NCBI GenBank assembly: GCA_900764755.1
Contig: CAAFPE010000067.1
Span: 1 to 64,000 of the forward strand
DNA length: 64,000 nt
Direction of reading: 5' to 3'
Source of the DNA: an uncultured Oscillospiraceae bacterium
GTDB lineage: Bacteria; Bacillota; Clostridia; Oscillospirales; Oscillospiraceae
In this document: piece after piece, positions 33,478 to 40,355 of the stretch
Layout: each line of letters opens with the position of its first letter
Position numbering within the stretch: position 1 is the stretch's first letter
Position numbers and translations under genes: made by a program
Notes under the pieces: generated by a model
Told to the model about the DNA's origin: nothing
The model's database searches: none
What the model saw: only the letters and a program-made list of their open reading frames with translations

Positions 33478-34439
33478 AAAAAGAAGATACATTGCAGATC
33501 TTTCGGTATATCGGAAGTAAGGCTAGAATGGTGGGGGTTCTCTCTCACCTCATCCCTGGTCACTGCACAACCTATGCTGAGTTGTATTGCGGCAGCGGGG
33601 CTTTGGCATTAAACAGCCGAAAATTTGATGTGAAAATTCTCAATGACCTTAATCCTCACATGGCGAACTTCTGGCGGGTAGCCACTGACCCAAATACCAG
33701 AGAGAAACTGCTCAACAAGCTGCAAGCGACGCAATATAGTTGGAGCGAGTTTCAAGCGGCAAAACAGCGGCAATGGAAACATGGTTCAAAGCAAGCGGAC
33801 AAGCTCCAGTGGGCGGTGGACACCTTTGTACTCAACCGGCAATCCTTTAACGGAGCTGGGAGCAACTGGGTTTATAAGGACAGGGAGCAATACAGCAATC
33901 TACTTACAAACCCGTTGAGATTGCCGTTGGCGGTCAAGATGTTAAAGGGTCAAACATTTAGGGTTCATAATGACAATGCCCTTGCGGTAATGGATAAGGA
34001 GAAGTTGCTTGATAACCCTCATGCGTTCCTCTTTCTTGACCCGCCCTACCTGGAGGGGTTGCGGAGCGATGGGAAATTGTATCAGTTCGATTTGCCAAGC
34101 GTGCGTGACCACATCGACCTGCTGGCCAAAATACGGAACGCCCGAGCTAAAATCGTCTTATCTGGTTACTGGTCAGGCCATGACGATGGGACGGACTTGT
34201 ATGATTACTACCTCTTGCCCCATGGCTGGCATAGGCACCTGTTGGGCGAATACGCCAAGGGATGTGAGGTAGCAGAGGAGAAATCAGCTGGGGCAGAGTG
34301 GATCTGGTGCAACTACGATTTGAAGAAGGAGGCACCGGGGGGGATTGCACATTTAAAATCCTACTGTGACGAAGAAAAAAGTCCTTGCCTTATGGAGTGG
34401 CTGGCGTTACAATCCAGCAACCAAACAGGGAAAGTTTAA
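33474..34439 (+). CDS. D12-class N6-adenine DNA methyltransferase (orphan)
   Basis: 321 residues. RYIGSKARMVGVLSHLIP is the N-terminal SAM-binding segment, motif I is AELYCGSGALAL near 35-46, and motif IV is DPPY at 189-192 in FLFLDPPYLEG. This order fits Dam-like (alpha) methylases. No restriction enzyme or specificity gene is nearby, so it is an orphan, perhaps shielding the element or changing its regulation. It overlaps the 206-aa gene by 4 nt. The target sequence is unknown. Confidence 0.92.
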   Translation: MKKEDTLQIFRYIGSKARMVGVLSHLIPGHCTTYAELYCGSGALALNSRKFDVKILNDLNPHMANFWRVATDPNTREKLLNKLQATQYSWSEFQAAKQRQWKHGSKQADKLQWAVDTFVLNRQSFNGAGSNWVYKDREQYSNLLTNPLRLPLAVKMLKGQTFRVHNDNALAVMDKEKLLDNPHAFLFLDPPYLEGLRSDGKLYQFDLPSVRDHIDLLAKIRNARAKIVLSGYWSGHDDGTDLYDYYLLPHGWHRHLLGEYAKGCEVAEEKSAGAEWIWCNYDLKKEAPGGIAHLKSYCDEEKSPCLMEWLALQSSNQTGKV

Positions 34440-34458
34440 GTGAAGTATATACAGACAA

Positions 34459-34487
34459 GGCGGGGTGCTGGTATTCAGTACCCCGCC
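34459..34487 (+). promoter_or_regulatory. Hairpin ahead of the integrase gene
   Basis: GGCGGGGT/ACCCCGCC stem extended inward by a G-T pair and CTG/CAG around a 5-nt loop. It ends 23 nt before the integrase ATG and has no T-run; it may limit read-through from the methylase gene or protect the int mRNA. Confidence 0.45.
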
Positions 34488-34509
34488 AAACTTAAAGGAG
34501 GAGCTATAC

Positions 34510-35724
34510 ATGAGTAAGCGAGCCAACGGCGAAGGAAGTATCAGAAAACGACAGGACGGCAAATTTTTGGTGACATTTCCGACTGGGCGGTATTTGGCAA
34601 GTGGCAAGAAGGAGTATGTATATAAGTACTGTGCCGACCAGGCTACCGCAGTTCGCGAGCTGCAACGGTTACAAAGTGAGAAAGCAATGGGCGTCTGCCA
34701 TTCCAAGTCGGCGGTTAAGACAGGGGATTGGATAGAGACTTGGATTGAGAAGCACAAGGCCCCGAAGCTGGCACCGTCTACGCTGACCAGCTACCGCAAT
34801 AACTTTCGTGTTCATATCAGGCCGTATGTGGGAGAAATTGCGTTAAAGGATTTAACAACCTACCATATTCAAAAAACCTTGGATAGCATGGGTGGCAGTT
34901 TTTCGCTCTTTGTGAAGGTGTACAATGTTATTCACGGAGCGTTAGATGAGGCGGTGGAGCTGGGGATGATACCCAAGAACCCCTGTAAGGGCGTGGCGTT
35001 TCCGAAGGATGATAGAAAAGATGTGTGGGCACTAACCAAGGAGGAGCAGCAGAGGTTTATAGCGGCGCTGGATGGGGAGTATTACCGGACAATGCTGCTG
35101 ACCTATCTATATACGGGGATGCGTGCTGGGGAGTGTATTCCGCTTCAATGGAAAGATATTGACCTAAGCAAACGTGCCATCAGGATCAATAAGAAAGCCA
35201 TTCTGAACCACGACTTTACAAAGCACAGTGCCAAACAGGAGGTGCAGGACTTCTGCAAAACAAAGTCCAGCAAGAGGTCAGTGGCAATTACGGCGGGGTT
35301 GACTGCCATCTTAGCGGAGCATAAGGAAGAAATGAAAAAGCGTGCGGCGGCGCTGGGGCTGGAATGGTCGGAGGATAGTCTTGTATTTTGGAATACCCGA
35401 AACAAAATTGTGCAGTATGGCAATCTGAAGGAGAGCCTGAACAAGATTTACCGAAAGGCAGGCATCGAGGGTGCGACCATGCACACACTTCGGCATACTT
35501 ACGCTACCCGGTGCTTTGAGGCTGGTGTCAACATTAAAGCAATCTCGGGACAGTTAGGTCATGCTAACGTAAAAACGACATATAATATATACGTCCACCT
35601 CTTTGAGGATACCAAGATAAAGGAAATTGATAAGTTGGCGGAGATTGATAAGTTTATTGCGTCAGAACCGACAGCAGGGAGTGCCGTTATCATTCCATTC
35701 CCGGAGAAGGGAGAGGCGGTCTAA
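34510..35724 (+). CDS. Tyrosine recombinase (Tn916-type integrase)
   Basis: 404 residues. The N-terminal arm-binding domain (SKRANGEGSIRKRQDGKFLVTFPTG) is followed by the SAM-like core-binding domain (about 66-165) and the catalytic domain with R205 (TGMRAGE), K255, H325 and R328 (HTLRH), H351 (GQLGHA) and the nucleophile Y361 (NIYVH). It would cut the 16-bp core at the ends of the element. The ATG has AAGGAGG 8 nt upstream. It is the last gene, about 180 bp from attR, the usual position for such enzymes. Confidence 0.96.
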   Translation: MSKRANGEGSIRKRQDGKFLVTFPTGRYLASGKKEYVYKYCADQATAVRELQRLQSEKAMGVCHSKSAVKTGDWIETWIEKHKAPKLAPSTLTSYRNNFRVHIRPYVGEIALKDLTTYHIQKTLDSMGGSFSLFVKVYNVIHGALDEAVELGMIPKNPCKGVAFPKDDRKDVWALTKEEQQRFIAALDGEYYRTMLLTYLYTGMRAGECIPLQWKDIDLSKRAIRINKKAILNHDFTKHSAKQEVQDFCKTKSSKRSVAITAGLTAILAEHKEEMKKRAAALGLEWSEDSLVFWNTRNKIVQYGNLKESLNKIYRKAGIEGATMHTLRHTYATRCFEAGVNIKAISGQLGHANVKTTYNIYVHLFEDTKIKEIDKLAEIDKFIASEPTAGSAVIIPFPEKGEAV

Positions 35725-35736
35725 TGGAGGGATGCT

Positions 35737-35768
35737 CGGTAGCTGTGGGGAGCGGCTACCGGGCTTTT
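35737..35768 (+). terminator. Hairpin after the integrase gene
   Basis: CGGTAGC/GCTACCG stem with an 11-nt loop, followed by GGCTTTT. It overlaps the start of the right arm repeat. Confidence 0.5.
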
Positions 35769-35797
35769 ACCGTATTTTTACCGCTTCTAGGTTGGGA
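35765..35797 (+). repeat. Right arm repeat of the element
   Basis: 33 bp, 28 identical to 26120-26152, same orientation, about 110 bp inside attR. It contains TTTTAC at 35765 and 35776 and a decayed third unit at 35785. Confidence 0.6.
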
Positions 35798-35903
35798 GTA
35801 GGTGGTGGGCCTTGGGATTGGATGGGAGGCCGGGGAAGAGAAAAACTTGATAAATGGGGCTGTTTGGGATGGATTAGCACTAGCTAAACCGCTAGCTCCA
35901 TAT

Positions 35904-35919
35904 AAGTCAAGGATATGCT
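35904..35919 (+). repeat. attR core (16 bp)
   Basis: AAGTCAAGGATATGCT, identical to the attL core. To its left is element sequence with the inverted pair CTAGC/GCTAG (35880-35895); to its right is host coding sequence. Confidence 0.85.
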
Positions 35920-35986
35920 GCTGAAGGAGAGCATTCAGGAGCGGCGTGAGAAGAACGCCCAGGAGATTCAGGCGTTCAGAGGCTGA
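35906..35986 (+). pseudogene. Displaced original 3' end of the V-ATPase subunit D gene
   Basis: In frame from the core this reads VKDMLLKESIQERREKNAQE and ends IQAFRG with TGA, parallel to the VKDMLLKEAIEERREEDA end now used by ntpD. Codon use is host-like. It has no start codon or ribosome site and is followed by a strong terminator, so it is the severed tail of ntpD. Precise excision between the cores would rejoin it. Confidence 0.88.
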
Positions 35987-35999
35987 CAAATGTTTTTTT

Positions 36000-36046
36000 A
36001 CACGGCCCCCTGGAGAGATCCGGGGGCCGTGTTTTGCTTGTTTTTG
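36000..36046 (+). terminator. Original terminator of the V-ATPase operon
   Basis: ACACGGCCCCC/GGGGGCCGTGT stem (11 bp), then TTTT and a second T-run. It directly follows the displaced ntpD tail. Confidence 0.9.
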
Positions 36047-36067
36047 GAGAAGCAGGGGCAAGATGTC

Positions 36068-36096
36068 TTGACTTTTTCAAGGTATCATGGTAGTAT
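36068..36096 (+). promoter_or_regulatory. Promoter of the rubrerythrin gene
   Basis: TTGACT, 17 nt, TAGTAT; the palindrome that follows begins 5 nt after the -10 and covers the expected +1. Confidence 0.75.
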
Positions 36097-36100
36097 AGAG

Positions 36101-36127
36101 ATCTAATGAGAATAATTCTTATTAGAT
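36101..36127. promoter_or_regulatory. Fur/PerR-like operator
   Basis: A 13-1-13 palindrome with 12 of 13 pairs matching. Its centre reads TGAGAAT-A-ATTCTTA, the 7-1-7 form of Fur-family boxes. Placed over the transcription start of rubrerythrin it would repress when iron- or peroxide-sensing repressor is bound. Fur and PerR cannot be told apart by sequence alone. Confidence 0.7.
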
Positions 36128-36210
36128 TCGAAAAAGACTCAAAATGGTCTGAACAGGGCTGATGACCTAAGCGGAAATACAAGAATGATTCAGAAAGGAT
36201 GAACCAGACA

Positions 36211-36747
36211 ATGGCAGAATTGAAGGGGAGCAAGACCGAGCAAAACCTATGGACCGCGTTTGCCGGGGAATCTCAGGCCCGGAACAAGTATACCTATTTT
36301 GCCTCGAAGGCCAAGAAGGACGGCTATGTCCAGATCTCCAAGATCTTTGAGGAGACCGCCGCCAATGAGAAGGAGCACGCCGAGATCTGGTTCAAGCTGC
36401 TGAACGGCATCGGGACCACGGCGGAGAATCTGGAGGCCGCCGCCCAGGGCGAGAACTATGAGTGGACGGATATGTATGCCACCATGGCCAAGGAGGCCAG
36501 GGAGGAGGGCTTCGACCACATTGCCTTCCTGTTTGAGGAGGTCGCCAAGATCGAGAAGGAGCACGAGGAACGCTACCGCAGGCTGCTGGCCAATGTGGAG
36601 GGCGGGCTGGTGTTCTCCCGGGATGGAGAGATGATCTGGCAGTGCAGCAACTGCGGCCACATCCATGTGGGCAGGCAGGCCCCGGAGATGTGCCCCGTCT
36701 GTGCCCATCCCAAGGCGTATTTCCAGCTGAAAGCGGAGAATTATTGA
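36211..36747 (+). CDS. Rubrerythrin
   Basis: 178 residues. The diiron four-helix domain has glutamates in [24 protein letters not shown] and [14 protein letters not shown], and the C-terminal rubredoxin domain has CSNCGH and CPVCAH for one iron. It reduces hydrogen peroxide in the cytoplasm of anaerobes. I chose the second ATG ([12 protein letters not shown]) because the first lies directly on the AAAGG ribosome site. It is monocistronic, behind a Fur/PerR-like box. Confidence 0.96.
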   Translation: MAELKGSKTEQNLWTAFAGESQARNKYTYFASKAKKDGYVQISKIFEETAANEKEHAEIWFKLLNGIGTTAENLEAAAQGENYEWTDMYATMAKEAREEGFDHIAFLFEEVAKIEKEHEERYRRLLANVEGGLVFSRDGEMIWQCSNCGHIHVGRQAPEMCPVCAHPKAYFQLKAENY

Positions 36748-36757
36748 TTGAAACAGG

Positions 36758-36785
36758 ACCGGGAGCCTTACGGCTCCCGGTTTTT
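36758..36785 (+). terminator. Terminator after rubrerythrin
   Basis: Perfect 10-bp stem ACCGGGAGCC with complement, TTAC loop, then five T. Confidence 0.95.
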
Positions 36786-36831
36786 CATCTATCTTCACGA
36801 AATCTTTATATATTAAGGCGGTGGAGCGTAC

Positions 36832-36860
36832 TTGCCAAAGGTGCGCGGGTTGTATATAAT
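36832..36860 (+). promoter_or_regulatory. Promoter of the YitT-family gene
   Basis: TTGCCA, 17 nt, TATAAT, with the TTG start about 34 nt beyond. Confidence 0.75.
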
Positions 36861-36893
36861 AGTCATGCGTGGAAAATTAAAGGAGTTGTTATT

Positions 36894-37526
36894 TTGTTTT
36901 CCCTATTAAAGCCAAAGAAGTGTGCGCTGGCCCTGCTGGGCAGCGCGATCCTTGCTTTTGGCCTGTACAACGTCCATGCGCTGTCCGGTGTGACGGAGGG
37001 CGGCGTGCTGGGCATGACCTTATTCCTGCACCACTGGGTGGGGCTGTCGCCGGCCATATCGGGGCTGGTCCTGAACGCGCTCTGCTACTGGATGGGCTGG
37101 AAGCTGCTGGGGCGTGAATTTATCGCCTATTCTATCGTAGCCGGGGGAGGCTTCTCCCTGTTCTACGGTGTGTGTGAGCAATTCGATCCCCTTTGGCCCA
37201 AACTGGCAGAGCATCCTCTGCTGGCTGCGGTGCTGGGCGCCCTGTTTGTGGGCGTGGGCGTGGGTATCAGCGTCCGCGCGGGAGGGGCCCCAGGGGGCGA
37301 CGACGCTCTGGCCATGAGTATCTCCGCTGTGAGCCACTGGGACATTCAGTGGGCCTATCTCATCAGCGACCTTGTGGTGCTGGCCCTGTCGGCGACATAC
37401 ATCGACTGGAAACGCCTTGCCTGCTCACTGCTGACGGTGATCCTGTCTGGACAGATCATCGGTCTGGTCCAGAAGATCGGAAAAGAGGCGGAGGCGGAGC
37501 GGACACCCGTTACAGAGGACAGCTGA
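36894..37526 (+). CDS. YitT-family membrane protein
   Basis: 210 residues with five to six membrane segments. The GVTEGGVLGMTLFLHHWVGLSPAISGLVLN and GGAPGGDDALAMSIS stretches resemble the DUF161/YitT family, whose members are membrane proteins of unknown substrate. The start is a TTG with AGGAG 9 nt upstream; no ATG or GTG fits, and the promoter ends just upstream. It lacks the large C-terminal DUF2179 domain of longer YitT proteins. It is monocistronic. Confidence 0.8.
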   Translation: MFSLLKPKKCALALLGSAILAFGLYNVHALSGVTEGGVLGMTLFLHHWVGLSPAISGLVLNALCYWMGWKLLGREFIAYSIVAGGGFSLFYGVCEQFDPLWPKLAEHPLLAAVLGALFVGVGVGISVRAGGAPGGDDALAMSISAVSHWDIQWAYLISDLVVLALSATYIDWKRLACSLLTVILSGQIIGLVQKIGKEAEAERTPVTEDS

Positions 37527-37574
37527 TCCGACGCGGCTGTTTTGTCATCAATTCCACGCATAAGAGAGACGAAA

Positions 37575-37624
37575 CCCCTGTATCCACCTGGAATGCTCCG
37601 GGGCGGATACAGGGGAATTTTGTG
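37575..37624 (+). terminator. Terminator after the YitT-family gene
   Basis: CCCCTGTATCC/GGATACAGGGG stem (11 bp), 19-nt loop, then AATTTT. Confidence 0.8.
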
Positions 37625-37647
37625 CCTTCTGTTCAGAAATAAGGGCT

Positions 37648-38394
37648 TTACAACACCTTGCTGAGGAACAGCTGGGTGCGGGGGTTCTGGGGGCTGTCAA
37701 AGAGGGCGTGGGGGGTGTTTTCCTCCAAAATAGCGCCGCTGTCCATGAAGATGACCCGGCTGGCCACCTCCCGGGCGAAGCCCATCTCGTGGGTGACCAC
37801 CGCCATGGTCATGCCCTCCTGGGCCAGGTCCCGCATCAAATCCAGCACCTCGCCCACCATCTCGGGGTCCAGGGCGGAGGTGGGCTCGTCAAAGAGCATG
37901 ACCTCCGGCTCCATAGCCAGAGCGCGGACGATGGCGATGCGCTGCTTCTGGCCGCCGGAGAGCATATTGGGGTACTCGTTGGCCTTGTCGGCCAGGCCGA
38001 TGCGCTCCAGCAGCTCCATGGCCTGCTTGTCCGCTTCCTCCTGGGTCTTGAGCTTCAGCTGGACAGGGGCCAGGGTGATATTCTTCTGGACCGTCATGTG
38101 GGGGAAGAGGTTGAAGTGCTGGAACACCATGCCCATCTTCCGGCGATGGAGGTCGATGTCCACCTTTTTATCTGTGATGTCCACGCCGTTGAAGTAGATG
38201 TGGCCGGAGGAGGGGACCTCCAGCAGGTTCAGACACCGCAGCAGGGTGGACTTGCCGGAACCGGAGGGGCCGATGATGGCCACCACCTCACCCTTCTGAA
38301 TGGTCAGGGAGCAGTCATTGAGGGCCTTGACTGCCCCGTGGTTGTATTCCTTGATCACGTGCTCCACACGGATCAGATCACCGCTTGTCGCCAC
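37648..38394 (-). CDS. Amino-acid ABC transporter ATP-binding protein
   Basis: 248 residues: Walker [11 protein letters not shown]-loop in [15 protein letters not shown] signature LSGGQKQR, Walker [14 protein letters not shown], and H-loop VTHEMGF. The [16 protein letters not shown] pattern belongs to the polar amino-acid (GlnQ/HisP) group. The start is a GTG with AAAGGAGG 7 nt upstream, 17 nt inside the permease gene. With the permease and binding protein it forms a complete uptake system. Which amino acid is carried cannot be read from sequence. Confidence 0.95.
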   Translation of the reverse strand: MATSGDLIRVEHVIKEYNHGAVKALNDCSLTIQKGEVVAIIGPSGSGKSTLLRCLNLLEVPSSGHIYFNGVDITDKKVDIDLHRRKMGMVFQHFNLFPHMTVQKNITLAPVQLKLKTQEEADKQAMELLERIGLADKANEYPNMLSGGQKQRIAIVRALAMEPEVMLFDEPTSALDPEMVGEVLDLMRDLAQEGMTMAVVTHEMGFAREVASRVIFMDSGAILEENTPHALFDSPQNPRTQLFLSKVL

Positions 38395-39112
38395 GGCGCA
38401 TCCTCCTTTCAATGGCCTCGATGGCCTTGCTGGCGGGGAAGTTGATGCAGAAATAAATGACTGCGATAAATACGAAGGGGCCTACCGAGATCAATGTCGT
38501 GCCGGAGACATTTTTTGCGGCAAACATCAGCTCGCCCATGCCGTAGGCGGAGCAGACAGAGGACTCCTTCACCATGGTGACCACCTCGTTGGCCAGGGCG
38601 GGGAGGACGTTCTTCACCGCCTGGGGCAGGACCACCAGCTTCATGGCCTGCCACTGGGACAGGCCCAGGGAGCGGGCCGCCTCGGTCTGTCCGCCGTCCA
38701 CCGCCAGGATGCCGGCCCGGAAGATCTCCGCCACATAGGCGGAGCTGTTCAGCGCCAGGGACACCACGAAGGGGATGAACATATCAAGACGGATAAAGCC
38801 GATGTAGACCCGGGGAACTTGAATGATGTAAAAGACGCCGAAATAGATGATGGCCAGCTGGACCATCAGGGGAGTGGAACGAAAGATCGCGATATAGGCG
38901 CCGGACAGCCCGTGGATGAAGCGGTTCTTGCTCAGACGCATCAGGGCCAGCAACAGGGCGGGGATCACAGCCAGCAGTACCGCCACCACCGACAGCGCCA
39001 GGGTGTTCAGAACGCCGTCCACAAAGTAGGAGGCATACTTGGGCAGGAAAGAGAAATTGATGAAGCTGGCTGGGAAAGTGGAATCAAACATTTTTGAGAT
39101 GGCTTCTAGCAT
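38378..39112 (-). CDS. Amino-acid ABC transporter permease
   Basis: 244 residues with about five membrane helices. [13 protein letters not shown] matches the HisM/GlnP-type start, and [42 protein letters not shown] is the EAA motif that contacts the ATPase. It lies between the binding protein and ATPase genes and overlaps the latter. The ATG has AGGAG upstream. Confidence 0.94.
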   Translation of the reverse strand: MLEAISKMFDSTFPASFINFSFLPKYASYFVDGVLNTLALSVVAVLLAVIPALLLALMRLSKNRFIHGLSGAYIAIFRSTPLMVQLAIIYFGVFYIIQVPRVYIGFIRLDMFIPFVVSLALNSSAYVAEIFRAGILAVDGGQTEAARSLGLSQWQAMKLVVLPQAVKNVLPALANEVVTMVKESSVCSAYGMGELMFAAKNVSGTTLISVGPFVFIAVIYFCINFPASKAIEAIERRMRRGDKR

Positions 39113-39154
39113 GGCGGAGCTCCTTTATACTGTAACGGTTAGGATGACATAGGA

Positions 39155-39187
39155 CCGTGGAGGGCCGGCAGGACCGGCCCCCCACGG
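39155..39187 (-). terminator. Hairpin between binding-protein and permease genes
   Basis: CCGTGG/CCACGG and GGGCCGG/CCGGCCC stems with a small loop and no T-run. Such intercistronic hairpins often raise the level of the binding-protein mRNA over the rest. Confidence 0.6.
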
Positions 39188-39219
39188 GGGATCCGTATGA
39201 TTGAGAGGCGTGGCGGGAG

Positions 39220-40086
39220 TTAACCCTCCAGAGCCTGGGAGCTGAGCTCGTCAGCCTTCTCAATGAAGCCGTCCATAGTGCCATCGGAAAGCACCTTGGC
39301 AATGGTCTCATTGATAGAGGGGAGCAGGCCCTTGGGGTCGCCCTTGGCCACCCAGACGCGGTAGGGCTCCACATAACTGCTCATGTCGATGTCCACAGCG
39401 GCCAGCTCGGAGTTGGAGGCCAGATACTGGTCTGCCACAGCGCCGTCCAGCACCAGGGCGTCGCACTTGTCATACACCAGGTTGTTCACCAGGTCCACCA
39501 CAGAGGACATGGAGACCAGATCGGCGCCGGTCATGTACTTGTTGACGATGGTCTCCTTGGTGGTGGCGGTTTGAGCGCCCACAGCCTTGCCGGAAAAGTC
39601 CTCCAGAGAGGTGTAGTTTCCTTCGTCACCCGCTCTGACAACGATCTTGGGGGGCAGATCAGAGTAGTAGCCATCGGAGTAATCGGCGGCGGCCGCACGG
39701 ACGCCCTCCTCGTCGATCTCGGCGGCGGCGATGACCATGTCACACTGTCCCTGGTTCAGCAGGGTGAACAGGTTGTTGAAGTCCATGTGGACCGCCTCAA
39801 ACTCGGCGCCCATATCCTCGGCGATCTGCTCGCCCAGGAACACGTCGATGCCCACGATGGTGTCCTTTCCGTTTTCATCCAGGACGTGGAACTCAAAGGG
39901 GGGATAGTCGGCGGAGGTGCCCAGCACCAGCTTGTCCACCGCAGGGGCGGAGGCGCTGGCGTCATTCTGGCTGGCGGAGCCGGAGGCCGCGCCGGAGCTG
40001 GCGGAGCCGTTGGAGGTGCCGCCGCAGGCGGTCAGGCCCAGAGCCATGGTCAGAGCCAGGCCCATTGCAAGAACATTCTTTTTCAT
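39220..40086 (-). CDS. Amino-acid ABC transporter substrate-binding lipoprotein
   Basis: 288 residues: lipoprotein signal with LTAC (Cys21), a Ser/Ala/Gly linker, then a family-3 solute-binding domain (KLVLGTSADYPPFEFH near 49, GIDVFLGEQIAEDMG near 76, GAQTATTKETIVNKY near 165, DALVLDGAVADQYL near 197). It is anchored outside the membrane and captures the amino acid for the adjoining permease. The ATG has AAGGAG 10 nt upstream. It is the first gene of the operon. Confidence 0.95.
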   Translation of the reverse strand: MKKNVLAMGLALTMALGLTACGGTSNGSASSGAASGSASQNDASASAPAVDKLVLGTSADYPPFEFHVLDENGKDTIVGIDVFLGEQIAEDMGAEFEAVHMDFNNLFTLLNQGQCDMVIAAAEIDEEGVRAAAADYSDGYYSDLPPKIVVRAGDEGNYTSLEDFSGKAVGAQTATTKETIVNKYMTGADLVSMSSVVDLVNNLVYDKCDALVLDGAVADQYLASNSELAAVDIDMSSYVEPYRVWVAKGDPKGLLPSINETIAKVLSDGTMDGFIEKADELSSQALEG

Positions 40087-40146
40087 TATTTCCAATCTCC
40101 TTTTTCATCAGAACGGCGTCTGCCGCTCTTCCTTCAGGCTGATATG

Positions 40147-40176
40147 AGTATACTACTGAAAAATATGCAACGTCAA
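40147..40176 (-). promoter_or_regulatory. Promoter of the amino-acid ABC operon
   Basis: On the minus strand TTGACG, 18 nt, TATACT. Two direct TTGCATATTT repeats 21 bp apart (40161-40170 and 40182-40191, minus-strand reading) flank the -35. Confidence 0.65.
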
Positions 40177-40191
40177 TAGATAAATATGCAA
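40161..40191 (-). promoter_or_regulatory. Direct-repeat operator candidate at the ABC promoter
   Basis: TTGCATATTT occurs twice with a 21-bp period, two helical turns, on either side of the -35. It may be bound by a regulator of amino-acid uptake. Confidence 0.45.
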
Positions 40192-40249
40192 ATTCTGCGA
40201 AAAAGAGAAAAATTTTTTGGCGCAAATGACCGATGCCGGGAAAATGTCG

Positions 40250-40278
40250 TTGAAATCAGAGAAAAAAGAGGGTATAAT
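40250..40278 (+). promoter_or_regulatory. Promoter of the alanine-racemase-like gene
   Basis: TTGAAA, 17 nt, TATAAT, about 78 nt before the start. Confidence 0.7.
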
Positions 40279-40355
40279 GCTGAGAAATGGGGGAGAGAAA
40301 CAGGAGAGTTTTCCCGGGAAAGATCCGGGCGGCCCACCGTAAAACAGGAGAGATT

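Larger units (their letters stand above)
26006..35919 (+). mobile_element. Integrative element in the 3' end of the V-ATPase D gene (about 9.9 kb)
   Basis: Bounded by 16-bp identical direct repeats, with a tyrosine integrase as the last gene before the right repeat and a Xis-like gene upstream of it. The content is clearly lower in GC and uses AT-richer codons than both flanks. The host operon's original gene end and terminator sit just right of attR. Genes: NYN-domain protein, serine resolvase, several unknowns, EF-hand lipoprotein, small secreted peptide, DNA-binding-like protein, Xis, 206-aa unknown, adenine methylase, integrase, all on the plus strand. I see no relaxase, type IV coupling ATPase, or phage capsid, portal or terminase genes. 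It is therefore a small integrative or mobilisable island, or a decayed one. Boundaries are set by the core repeats. Confidence 0.88.

Noticed and set aside
26006..35919. The element as a prophage or a full conjugative element
   Set aside because: No capsid, portal, terminase, tail or lysis genes and no relaxase, VirB4 or coupling protein are visible in the 9.9 kb.
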